A DNA stretch of 38,354 nucleotides, taken from Candidatus Lambdaproteobacteria bacterium RIFOXYD2_FULL_50_16. GTDB lineage: Bacteria; SAR324; XYD2-FULL-50-16. The notes beneath the pieces were generated by a model. The model searched no databases. It was not told the origin of the DNA and worked only from the letters and a program-made list of their open reading frames with translations. The stretch spans positions 126,223 through 164,576 of the forward strand of contig MFNE01000010.1 of assembly GCA_001783695.1 (NCBI GenBank). The letters run 5' to 3'. Both the position numbers and the translations under genes were made by a program. Shown here piece by piece: positions 7,118 to 15,426 of this stretch; position 1 is the stretch's first letter, and the number at the start of each line of letters is the position of its first letter.

Positions 7118-9589
7118 CTACTCTAAGCCTTTTACCTCGCATAAGAGGCTGGGGCCCTCGACCAAAACTAACTCCATCGCCCGCACGGCTGAGGCAATCT
7201 CAGATTGGAAGTCTTGGCAAGCGCCTAGCACCTCTGCCGGAGCGTTCAAGGTAACTTGCGCCACCTTGGTAGCAATACCGATTTTTTGCTCGATTTTTTG
7301 TTTGCGAATTAAGCTTAAGATTTCGGATACCCTTTCGCCATCTTTAAGCTGGGCTTGGTTCCAGCCCTCGTGGCTCGGCTTTGGCCAACTCGCGATATGG
7401 ATACTAACCGGTTCACCTTCGATTTGGTCTTTGAAAAATCCCTGGTACAAATGTTCTGTCACAAAGGGAATTACTGGGGCCAAAAGTTTGACAATCGAAT
7501 ATAACACCTCGACCGCAACCGCCTTGCCTGCCTGGATTTGAGCGTCGCTATAAGACTTCTCTTGTTCAGGATTTTCCCAAAGACGGAATTTGATCATTTC
7601 CAAATAATTGTCACAGTAGCTGTCCCAAAAAAAACGCTCTACCGTTCGCAACGCATTGGAATAATCATATTTTTCAAAAAAATCGGTAACCTGCTCGACA
7701 CACTTGGCATTAGCCGCCAACAACCATCGGTCCACTGGCATCAATGCCTCATTGTCCCAGTGGTGTTTATACCCATCCCCCACGGTTTGGGCTAAAAAAC
7801 GGGTCGAATTATAAAGTTTATTAAGCAACTTCTGCCCTGATTTTACCTCTTGTTCATTATACCTTAAATCATTGCCCAAGGTGCCCAAAGCCGACCAGTA
7901 TCTAAGGGCGTCTGCACTGAAATTTTTAACAATGTCGCTTGGGTCTTCGTAATTTCCTTTGGACTTGCTGATCTTTTGTCCCTGTTTATCAAGCCCCCAA
8001 CCAGAGACCACAATGTCTTTCCAAGGCAACCCTTGGTGATGGAAATGGGACTTAACCAAGGTATAAAAAGTCCAGGTACGGATGATCTCAAACCCTTGAA
8101 CCCTTACGGACATAGGAAAAAGCCCTGGTCGTTCGGCGGCCCAAGTATAGTCGTCATTAAGGGTCATCCCGGCGTTAATCTGCGGGGTCAAGCTGCTGGT
8201 CATCCAGGTGTCGAAAACGTCCCCTTCTGGTCGAAAAGCCTGGGAGCCACAAACCGGACAACGCTCCAACCCTGGGCCAGTGGTGGTGGGGTCCAAAGGC
8301 AATTGGTGGGGCTCCGCAAAATGCGTATAGGCGCAGTCTTCACAATACCAGACCGGAATGGGCACGCCGTAAAACCGCTGCCTAGAGATACACCAGTCCC
8401 ACTTAAGCCCCTCGACCCAATGGTCGTGGCGCTTTTGAAAATAATCAGGATACCAGTCTAGTTGATCGGCACGATTTAAGAAATCGTTTTGGTGGTCCAT
8501 CAGGCTGATAAACCACTGCAAATGGGGGATGTATTCGACCGGAGTCCCACTGCGTTCGGCTACGCTAACTCTTTGTAAGGTTTGGGTTTGCCCCTTTAGC
8601 TCACCCGTTTCTTTGAGCCGCGCTAAGACCGCCTCTCTAAGTTTATTAATATGCAACCCTTCAAACTCGCCAGCAAAATGGTTGGCCATTCCGCGCTCGT
8701 CGATAATCACCCTGGTGTCGAGTTTATATTTTTTCCATTTGGCTATATCTTCGGGGTCTCCAAAGGTACAAACCATCATCAAACCACTGCCAAATTCCGG
8801 GTCAACCGTGTCATCTGCTAAGATTGGGACCGAGTGCTTAAAGATGGGGGTCAGCGCATTTTTGCCTAAAAGAGACTGATATCTTTTATCATCAGGATGA
8901 CAAAACAGCGCCACACAGGCGGGAATCAATTCGGGGCGAGTGGTGGCGATAATCAATTCTTTTTCGTCTTCAGCAGATTTAAAGGCCACTGAATTAAGCA
9001 GACCATTGCGCTCTATGGTTTCGATATCGGCTTGCGCCAAAGCGGTTTGCATCGAAATGTCCCACATAATAGGGTCTTTTTTTCGCCTTGCCAGCCCCTT
9101 TTTAACCAAATCTAAAAAGCTGGATTGAGCAACCTTGACCGCTTTTGGGCCAATGGTGTTGTATTCCAAACTCCAGTCCACGCTAATCCCCAACATCCGC
9201 CAAAATTGGCGGTAGTTTTCGGTGACCAGCTTGGTTTCTTTCATACAAAGCGCCACAAATTCGGGGCGGGTAATTTTTTGTTTATTTATTTTATATTTGT
9301 TTTCGACATATCGCTCGGTCGGAAGTCCGTTGTCGTCAAAACCCATGGGGTAAAAAATATTAAACCCGGCCATCCGTTTTTGGCGCACTAGTATTTCTGC
9401 TTGTGAATAACTCATCGCATGCCCCACATGTAAATGGGCGGCAGAGGCATAAGGCGGGGGGGTGTCCACCGAAAAGAGGGGTTTGGTCGAATCGGGATCA
9501 TATTGATAAATCCCTTGTTCCTCCCAAAACTGGGACCAACGAGATTCGGCTTCTTGGTGTTCGTAACGTTTGGCTTCCAAAAGACTCAT
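7118..9589 (-). CDS. valS: Valyl-tRNA synthetase, archaeal/rickettsial-like type
   Basis: An 823-residue class I aminoacyl-tRNA synthetase that charges tRNA-Val. The HIGH signature is HVGH (54-57) preceded by PPPYASAAHL. The editing domain has ATTRPE (215-220). A zinc finger has CEDC (416-419) and CPVC (444-447). The KMSKS loop is KISKS (539-543) in GQKISKSKGNYEDPSD. The anticodon-binding domain (about 620-740) includes FFWDSYCDNYLEMIK. The PPPYAS and short length, without the long C-terminal coiled coil of E. coli ValS (951 residues), fit the archaeal-type ValRS also found in alphaproteobacteria and some others. The ATG at 9589 is followed by a typical SLLEAKRYEHQEAESRWSQF start. It stands alone, with 540 bases free of recognised genes upstream. 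Confidence 0.95.
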   Translation of the reverse strand: MSLLEAKRYEHQEAESRWSQFWEEQGIYQYDPDSTKPLFSVDTPPPYASAAHLHVGHAMSYSQAEILVRQKRMAGFNIFYPMGFDDNGLPTERYVENKYKINKQKITRPEFVALCMKETKLVTENYRQFWRMLGISVDWSLEYNTIGPKAVKVAQSSFLDLVKKGLARRKKDPIMWDISMQTALAQADIETIERNGLLNSVAFKSAEDEKELIIATTRPELIPACVALFCHPDDKRYQSLLGKNALTPIFKHSVPILADDTVDPEFGSGLMMVCTFGDPEDIAKWKKYKLDTRVIIDERGMANHFAGEFEGLHINKLREAVLARLKETGELKGQTQTLQRVSVAERSGTPVEYIPHLQWFISLMDHQNDFLNRADQLDWYPDYFQKRHDHWVEGLKWDWCISRQRFYGVPIPVWYCEDCAYTHFAEPHQLPLDPTTTGPGLERCPVCGSQAFRPEGDVFDTWMTSSLTPQINAGMTLNDDYTWAAERPGLFPMSVRVQGFEIIRTWTFYTLVKSHFHHQGLPWKDIVVSGWGLDKQGQKISKSKGNYEDPSDIVKNFSADALRYWSALGTLGNDLRYNEQEVKSGQKLLNKLYNSTRFLAQTVGDGYKHHWDNEALMPVDRWLLAANAKCVEQVTDFFEKYDYSNALRTVERFFWDSYCDNYLEMIKFRLWENPEQEKSYSDAQIQAGKAVAVEVLYSIVKLLAPVIPFVTEHLYQGFFKDQIEGEPVSIHIASWPKPSHEGWNQAQLKDGERVSEILSLIRKQKIEQKIGIATKVAQVTLNAPAEVLGACQDFQSEIASAVRAMELVLVEGPSLLCEVKGLE

Positions 9590-10128
9590 AACTTCCTGGC
9601 AGGCTGTTAGGTTGAGTGCCAGCTTGGCAAAATCAACCGGCCTTGTAAAGCCAAGTCCAGCCTATGCCTCCTCCGGCCAAAATCAACCTTCTGCCCAAAT
9701 TAATCGGGTTTAGATTCATTAAGGTTTTGGCTTTTATAGATAACAGATGGGAATATGGGTAATGCGGGCGCGCCCTTTACTTTCGGGCAGGACCGAAATT
9801 AGGCACCCGCCATTTTGATAGAGAAATTCCCAGGTTTGAAGGTAGCCAGCGGACAAAAAAAGGGCGACAAACCAAGGTACCCCAAGTTGACAAAGTCTGG
9901 TTACCAGGGGAATTAAGCACTTCGTTTGGCGTCTCAACAGAGCCGGTAGGTGGACCGGGGGATGGCCCCTTGAATGCCATTGGCAAATAAAAACAACCCA
10001 AAGAGGCAAATGAGGGATTTTAAAGAGATGTTTTTATTGAAGCACTGGCAAAATCTCTATAATAATCAGCAAAGAAAACTACAACCCAACCTGCCTTAAG
10101 TAAAACAGATTGGGGTTGCACAAAGAAC
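9590..10128. other. Stretch without a recognised gene; possible decayed exported protein
   Basis: This stretch should hold the valS promoter. On the minus strand, around 10020-9930, a peptide KSLICLFGLFLFANGIQG looks like a signal peptide but has no in-frame ATG and stops after about ten more residues. A second frame over 9734-10009 is open for 91 codons but shows no family resemblance. A small exported-protein gene broken by frameshifts is possible; I do not call it. Confidence 0.3.
10082..10117 (-). terminator. Likely terminator of the small membrane protein gene
   Basis: On the minus strand AACCCCAATCTG (10117-10106) pairs with CAGGTTGGGTT (10093-10083) with one bulge and one G-T, around a 12-base loop, and is followed by GTAGTTTTCTTTG. 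It begins 12 bases after the stop of the gene at 10129-10341. Confidence 0.5.
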
Positions 10129-10341
10129 CTATTTAGATTCTTCCCCGGTATTATGCTCCTCAGGAGCAGGTTCGGGGGTTTGGGCTAGGTTGGGGTCTGG
10201 ATATTCGCGGGGGTGCAACCGCTCCTTTTTGTTTGCTCTGATTGTTAAGTAGGGTACCAGCACAAAAAAGACCACGAGCCCTAAACCCCACCAATACATC
10301 AATTGTTCTTTGGCGGCTAGTTCGTTCGCAAATTGTTCCAT
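10129..10341 (-). CDS. Small single-pass membrane protein
   Basis: A 70-residue protein with a short N-terminal acidic helix (MEQFANELAAKE), one membrane segment (about residues 15-34, LMYWWGLGLVVFFVLVPYL), a basic stop-transfer RANKKER, and a Pro/Glu-rich cytoplasmic tail (PDPNLAQTPEPAPEEHNTGEE). The layout recalls small respiratory-oxidase accessory subunits such as CcoQ, but no oxidase gene is near and I cannot assign it. It lies 73 bases after the pyk stop on the same strand and is followed by a terminator-like hairpin, which supports it being a real gene and possibly the end of the pyk transcript. Confidence 0.6.
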   Translation of the reverse strand: MEQFANELAAKEQLMYWWGLGLVVFFVLVPYLTIRANKKERLHPREYPDPNLAQTPEPAPEEHNTGEESK

Positions 10342-10414
10342 TAGGGTCCAGGGGCAAAGGGTTAATAAACCAGTCCATAAAGACTAGCTGATTTGGCCAA
10401 AAGCGGCAAGGCCC

Positions 10415-11869
10415 TTAGTCATTCTGCTCCAAAACGTCCCCCACCCGCAAGATCGAGACCATGTTGGTTTGGGTGGCCAGTCGCATAAAGTCGCCAACCA
10501 CAATCACCCGGTCGGAGGCCTTAACATAACCTCTTTCACAGCAAGCCTGGATAGCCGTCTGCACTCGGGTCATGGTTTTAGCCGCTTCTTCTAATTCAGG
10601 TAAATATACAGACTCAACCCCCCACAAAAGCCGCATCTCTTGGCTGGCCCGCTGGTCTGGAGTAACGGCAAAAATCTGAAAAGGCGGACGGTATTTGGAA
10701 ATCATGCGCGCGGTGTAACCAGAACGGGTCAAACAGATGATTTTACCGGGCTGTTTAAACCGATCTTTTAGCTGCTGGCAGGCGTGATGAGTGAGGTGAC
10801 CAATGATCTCTGAAACCGTTTCCTCTTTAGAATCATACCAGTGGGGATCACGTTCAGGTAAATGTTCTTCTGAGTTGCGGATAATCCGCTCCATCACCCA
10901 AACCGCTTCGGTAGGAAATTCGCCCGAGGCGGTTTCAGCCGAAAGCATCACACAGTCAGCCCCATCTTCAATAGCGTTGTAAACATCTGAAACCTCAGCC
11001 CGAGTCGGAATAGGGGCCTTAACCATAGATTCGAGCATCTGGGTGGCCACAATCACCGGCTTGCCTTGAGTATTACATTTGCGGATCATCGACTTTTGCA
11101 GAGGTGGCACCTCTTCGGGCAACAATTCGACCCCTAGATCCCCACGCGCAACCATAATACCATCCGAAGCGGCAAGGATCTCGTCAAAATTATCCACCGC
11201 AATGGGTCGCTCAATTTTCGAGATAATTTTTATTCGATCATTGCCATAACTGGCCAGGATATGGCGGATGGTTTCCACATCTTCGGCGCTGCCCACAAAA
11301 CTAGCGGCTACGTAGGCCGGATCTAGTTTGGCGATTAGTTTGAGGTCTTCAATGTCCTTTTCGGTTGGGACTCTAAGTCCAATCTTGGTGGTGGGTAGGT
11401 TGACCCCTTTGCGTGAATAAATAAACCCCCCGGTCAAGACCCGACAGTGAACCTCTTCGCCTTTAATATTAAGCACTTCCAAACAAATAATGCCGTCGTT
11501 AATAAAGACCCGTTCACCAACCTTCACCTCTTTAGGAAAGGGTTTGTAACTAAAAGTAACCTTTTCGTCGTTACCCATCACCTTTTTGGTGGTCAAAATA
11601 AAGCGTTGCCCCCGCTTAAGGAGCGCCCCACCTTCCTGAACGTCGCCAATACGGATCTTAGGGCCTTGGATATCGCAGAGGATACCGATGTCTGGGCTAA
11701 CTGCCCTAACCATCTGGAATAGCTTTGTTTTTTCCTTTTCAGTGCCGTGCGAGAAGTTAATCCGCACCATATTCATCCCCAAATCACGCAGTTCCGCGAT
11801 ACTCTCTGGAGTATTGGTCGAGGGGCCCAAGGTGCATAATATCTTTGATTTGGTTAACTTATCCTTCAT
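10415..11869 (-). CDS. pyk: Pyruvate kinase
   Basis: A 484-residue protein that converts PEP and ADP to pyruvate and ATP at the end of glycolysis. The N-terminus KSKILCTLGPSTNTPESIAEL and RINFSHG are the nucleotide/PEP-binding start of the barrel. The family signature is IKIISKIERP with the catalytic lysine, followed by MVARGDLGVELLPEEVP and KPVIVATQMLESM. The B domain (about 70-170) and the C-terminal allosteric domain are present. The length is usual for bacterial Pyk. It begins 13 bases after the stop of the response regulator gene, which itself starts 1 base after the hybrid kinase gene, so the three are probably co-transcribed. Linking pyk to a sensory pair is unusual. Confidence 0.96.
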   Translation of the reverse strand: MKDKLTKSKILCTLGPSTNTPESIAELRDLGMNMVRINFSHGTEKEKTKLFQMVRAVSPDIGILCDIQGPKIRIGDVQEGGALLKRGQRFILTTKKVMGNDEKVTFSYKPFPKEVKVGERVFINDGIICLEVLNIKGEEVHCRVLTGGFIYSRKGVNLPTTKIGLRVPTEKDIEDLKLIAKLDPAYVAASFVGSAEDVETIRHILASYGNDRIKIISKIERPIAVDNFDEILAASDGIMVARGDLGVELLPEEVPPLQKSMIRKCNTQGKPVIVATQMLESMVKAPIPTRAEVSDVYNAIEDGADCVMLSAETASGEFPTEAVWVMERIIRNSEEHLPERDPHWYDSKEETVSEIIGHLTHHACQQLKDRFKQPGKIICLTRSGYTARMISKYRPPFQIFAVTPDQRASQEMRLLWGVESVYLPELEEAAKTMTRVQTAIQACCERGYVKASDRVIVVGDFMRLATQTNMVSILRVGDVLEQND

Positions 11870-11882
11870 GTCGAGGAACCTT

Positions 11883-12248
11883 TCAGGTGTTTGCTTTGAT
11901 ACAGCTTAAAAGCTCTTCTGTATCGATCGGTTTATAAAAGCATTGAATCGCGCCCATTGCTTCGGCGTATTCGAGGTAATCGTATTCGTTAACCAACGCC
12001 CCACCGCCGCTAATGGCGATAACTTTAAGGCTAGGCTGGGATTTTTTAAGCTCCATGATGGTCGCAATTCCATCCTGAATGGGCATAAAAATATCGATGA
12101 TCGCTAAGTCGAATTGCCCGCTTGCGGCGAGTCTAGAACCATCGGAACCGTCTAAGGCCAAGGTAACCTGATGCCCGGCGCTTTCTAGAGAATCCTTTAA
12201 AGCACGGCAAACCAGTACCTCATCCTCCATGATCAACAAATTAGCCAT
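11883..12248 (-). CDS. Single-domain response regulator (CheY-like receiver)
   Basis: A 121-residue receiver with no output domain. The acidic pocket is MEDE (7-10), the phospho-acceptor is D52 in LAIIDIFMP, and the conserved lysine is in CFYKPID near residue 107. Such proteins act as phosphorelay shuttles or bind partner proteins. The start lies 1 base after the stop of the hybrid histidine kinase gene, so this kinase is the obvious partner. The pyruvate kinase gene follows 13 bases later. Confidence 0.9.
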   Translation of the reverse strand: MANLLIMEDEVLVCRALKDSLESAGHQVTLALDGSDGSRLAASGQFDLAIIDIFMPIQDGIATIMELKKSQPSLKVIAISGGGALVNEYDYLEYAEAMGAIQCFYKPIDTEELLSCIKANT

Positions 12249-12249
12249 C

Positions 12250-14304
12250 TTAATCCAAAGTCGCTCGTATTTTCATAACCAATTCTCCCATATTAAGGGG
12301 TTTCGAGTAAAGCGCCATAGCACCAGCAGCCAAGGCCTTAGCTTCATTGAGACCTTGGCTAAATCCCGAGTAAAGAATCACCGGTTGGTTGGGTTCTATC
12401 TCAGTGATTGATCGGGTCAGCTCAAGCCCGGTAAGCCCCGGCATGTTTTGATCGGTTAAAACCAAGTCGTAATCAAGGGGCGCTTTTCGAAAGCGCCCCA
12501 GGGCTTCTGTAGGGTTTTTGCAGGCGTCCACCTCAAAACCCTCGGCCACTAGTAATTCTTTTTGCGCTTGCAACACCAAATCTTCATCATCTACCAAAAG
12601 GATACGATGCCCCTTTCTCTCGGAAACTTTTGGTTTTTCAAACCCTATCTGGTTAACCGTCCCCTTGCCAAGGGCCTTTTCCACCCTAGGTAAATAGATG
12701 GTAAATTCGGTACCCTTGCCTACGGTGGAGGAGCATAATATTAACCCCCGATGTCGATGCAAAACGCCGTGAACCACTGACAACCCGAGCCCGGAGCCCT
12801 CTTCAGCAGGTTTGGTCGTAAAAAAGGGATCAAAAATCCGGGGCAATATCTCTTCAGGAATCCCTTCTCCATTATCGGCGATAACCAGCCTAACATAAGC
12901 ACCCGGCCTAATTTGCAAGGCCAAATGTTCACCAGGGGCCACTAGGTGGGTTTCTAGGGTCATGGTTAAAAGCCCACCCGATTTGGACATGGCGTAAGCC
13001 GCATTATTGGCAAGGTTCATCACCACCTGGTGCAACTGGGTAGGGTCTGCCTTAACCAAGGCTTCTTCACATAAGTAAAATCGCTCAATCGCTATCTGCG
13101 CTGGGATCGAGGCCCGGATCAAGCCAAAGGCGTCGTCCAGAATATCCCTTAGGTCTAGGACCTCGAAATGTTGTTCAGATTGGGCAGAAAAGGTAAGGAT
13201 CTGGCGAATCAAACCTTTGGCTCGGTGCCCCGCTTCTTCGGCGCGTTCGGTCAATCGCAAAACCTTGGGGTCTTGGGGAGCGGCCTTTTTGATCAATTCT
13301 AGGTTGAGCAGAATGGCATAAAGTAGGTTATTAAAATCATGCGCGATTCCCCCAGCCATGGTTCCCAACGCCTCTAGCTTTTGGGATTGACTAAGCCGCT
13401 CTTCTAACTTTTTCCGGTTCGAAATATCCAAAGCAAAACCAATCAAATAGCCCGATTCTAACCCCGTCATTTGCAGGGGAATCTTGCCTAAATACAGATC
13501 ATAGCGAGTTCCGTTTAGGGTCAAAGATTCTTCAAGCTGAACCTGTTCCCCATGGCGGCGAGCCCTTTGATCCGTGTCTTCATCACGTTCAGCGTCTTCT
13601 GCGTCAAAAATAGCCAAGCTCCGGCGGCCCAAGATCTGATCTCGGTCCCGACCTAAGAGGTGCCCATAAGCTTGGTTAGAGAGGACATAACGCCCGGCAG
13701 GGTCCTTTAGATAAACCGCGATGGGCAAGGCGTCCAGAAGCTTTTCTAAAAACCGCTCGTCCACAAAATGTTGGGTTCCCTGCCCTACCTTTACGTTACT
13801 TTCTTCGATCTTGCGGAACAATTCTCGGGTGCGCTCGGCCACCTGTATTTCAATTCGTTGGCTTATGGACTCAAGGTTTTTCTTCGCCCAATCCCCTTGG
13901 GATTTAACCTCAGCAAGATCGTGACGTAGTTGTTCTAATTGGGTTTCTTGAGAGCAAATGGTAAGCAGTAATTGAGCCTGCCCCAAAAAGTGTGTGGAAG
14001 AAACAGGTTCTTGAGCCCAGCCGGTTTGGGGCCATTCGGCAATAAAGGGAGGTTCGTTTTCGCCGATTAACAGTAACGCAGGTCGATGTCGCCAGCGTTT
14101 TTCGTGTAATTGTTGGGCGAGCACGACTGCACCTGGAAGGTCTAAATCGAGGATAACCAAACGGGGGGACTGATTTTTAAGGGCCTCTTTGAAAACCCTT
14201 TCCTGGTCTGTGGCCCAAAAATCCACTTCTAAGACGCTTAAAGTCCCGCGCCATTGGTCTTGGTGTTTTTGACCGGCTAACCCCCAAACCAATTGGCGGC
14301 TCAT
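12250..14304 (-). CDS. PAS-containing hybrid sensor histidine kinase
   Basis: A 684-residue soluble kinase with no clear membrane segment. Residues 1 to about 115 form a receiver-like domain (RLVILDLDLPGAV, D53/D55). A coiled coil runs through about 118-170 (VAERTRELFRKIEE). A PAS domain lies at about 185-297 (LDALPIAVYLKDPAGRYVLSN). The dimerisation helix holds H322 in AGGIAHDFNNLL, followed by the ATPase domain with NLANNAAYAM (N box), DNGEGI, FDPFFTTK and GSGLGLSVV. The C-terminal receiver (567-684) has LLVDDED and D618 in VLTDQNMP. The PAS domain should sense a cytoplasmic signal. Phosphate can pass to the CheY-like protein encoded next to it. Confidence 0.93.
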   Translation of the reverse strand: MSRQLVWGLAGQKHQDQWRGTLSVLEVDFWATDQERVFKEALKNQSPRLVILDLDLPGAVVLAQQLHEKRWRHRPALLLIGENEPPFIAEWPQTGWAQEPVSSTHFLGQAQLLLTICSQETQLEQLRHDLAEVKSQGDWAKKNLESISQRIEIQVAERTRELFRKIEESNVKVGQGTQHFVDERFLEKLLDALPIAVYLKDPAGRYVLSNQAYGHLLGRDRDQILGRRSLAIFDAEDAERDEDTDQRARRHGEQVQLEESLTLNGTRYDLYLGKIPLQMTGLESGYLIGFALDISNRKKLEERLSQSQKLEALGTMAGGIAHDFNNLLYAILLNLELIKKAAPQDPKVLRLTERAEEAGHRAKGLIRQILTFSAQSEQHFEVLDLRDILDDAFGLIRASIPAQIAIERFYLCEEALVKADPTQLHQVVMNLANNAAYAMSKSGGLLTMTLETHLVAPGEHLALQIRPGAYVRLVIADNGEGIPEEILPRIFDPFFTTKPAEEGSGLGLSVVHGVLHRHRGLILCSSTVGKGTEFTIYLPRVEKALGKGTVNQIGFEKPKVSERKGHRILLVDDEDLVLQAQKELLVAEGFEVDACKNPTEALGRFRKAPLDYDLVLTDQNMPGLTGLELTRSITEIEPNQPVILYSGFSQGLNEAKALAAGAMALYSKPLNMGELVMKIRATLD

Positions 14305-14499
14305 GGTAGGTCCCGTATCTTTTCAGACCCGCGATGATTTTGATAAGAAACCATACTCATCTCCAGAGGGGTGGCCCTATTGTGGCAGGTATGTTAGGTC
14401 GATTCAACCCCAGAGTTAAATTCCAACTATAAAAGACATACCCAGGTAAGTTAGAGCCTATATTAATCTTCTGCTTGAAGATAAGGGCAAATTTTAGGC

Positions 14500-14524
14500 A
14501 AAAAAAAAGCCGCCCGAAGGCGGC
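14500..14524 (-). terminator. Rho-independent terminator of the cytochrome c4 gene
   Basis: Read on the minus strand, GCCGCC-TTCG-GGCGGC (14524-14509) is a perfect 6-base stem closed by a UUCG tetraloop and followed by nine T residues. It lies 25 bases beyond the cytochrome stop. The sequence also has a short T run on the plus strand, so it may work in both directions and shield the kinase promoter. Confidence 0.93.
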
Positions 14525-14549
14525 CTCTTTTTAACGACTAGAAACCAGA

Positions 14550-15167
14550 CTACTGCAAGCTACCTAAGTAGTTAGCAATTGCTTTAGCTTCTTCAGTGGA
14601 AATACTGTTAGCCATGCCGCCCATTAGGTTGGCGTTATCAGTCCCTTTGCGGTTGCCTTTTTGGAAAGCTAGGATCTGTAGCTCGATGTAAGCGGGGCTC
14701 AAACCAGCCAACTTAGGATAGTTTGGCATAATCGGGCTTTTAGCATCTGCTCCGTGGCAGCTGTTACAAGTTTTTTCTTCATACAAAGTCTTACCTTGAG
14801 CGGCTAAGGCCGAATCAAAGTCAAACTTTGCTTTTGAGGTGCTGCCAGCTAAATAAGAAGCAACCCCATCCACATCGGCTTCCGAGTGGTTAGAGGGGTT
14901 CAAAAGGCTGTTAGCAAAGGGGGTCATCTGACGAGTCGAGATGGTTCCATCGCGATGTTTGTCTTTAAACGCGTGGAGCTGGGCAACAATGTAATCCTTG
15001 TTTTGGCCAGCCAACACGGGGTATGCCGGAGAAATCGGCGAGGCACCAGCCGACCCATGGCAGGTCGGACAGCCTCGGCGTTTGAAAATTCGTTCTCCGT
15101 CTTCAGCATAAGCCGAAACGATACCCATGGTCAAAAGGGCCAAGATAAGGATGGCTGATTTCTTCAT
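14550..15167 (-). CDS. Dihaem cytochrome c, c4 type
   Basis: A 205-residue periplasmic electron carrier. Residues 1-21 are a signal peptide (MKKSAILILALLTMGIVSAYA). Two similar halves each carry a haem site: CPTCH (33-37) and CNSCH (134-138). Each half has the c4 features PAYPVLAGQ / PNYPKLAG, QL/QILAFK/QKG..R and a later Met ligand, MTPFANSL (M81) and NLMGGMANSI. Cytochromes c4 pass electrons from the bc1 complex to terminal oxidases. A GGGAAAG ribosome site precedes the ATG, and a strong terminator follows, so it is a single-gene unit. Confidence 0.93.
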   Translation of the reverse strand: MKKSAILILALLTMGIVSAYAEDGERIFKRRGCPTCHGSAGASPISPAYPVLAGQNKDYIVAQLHAFKDKHRDGTISTRQMTPFANSLLNPSNHSEADVDGVASYLAGSTSKAKFDFDSALAAQGKTLYEEKTCNSCHGADAKSPIMPNYPKLAGLSPAYIELQILAFQKGNRKGTDNANLMGGMANSISTEEAKAIANYLGSLQ

Positions 15168-15426
15168 GTCTTTCCCTGAAAGAATGTTGCTAAGGCGAAG
15201 TTTCTACCTTTGTGTAATAGACTTTACCTTCGTGGAAAAAAGGATACTTGTTGAATAATGAATTTGAGGGGGTTTGTCTAATTTTTTTTCACCCCCACCT
15301 AGCGTTTTTTTTGCGAATTTCTTTAACCTGTTAAAATAACAAGATTATTCACAACTTCGCAAGTACTGAGCGCAGCCCGCTAATCAGCTATCGCTCCCTC
15401 GTCTCTCACAAATGAAACGAGTAAAC

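Noticed and set aside
9734-10009. 91-codon minus-strand frame upstream of valS
   Set aside because: No ribosome site, no family pattern, and an overlapping second frame of similar length; only a possible decayed signal peptide was kept in the gap description.
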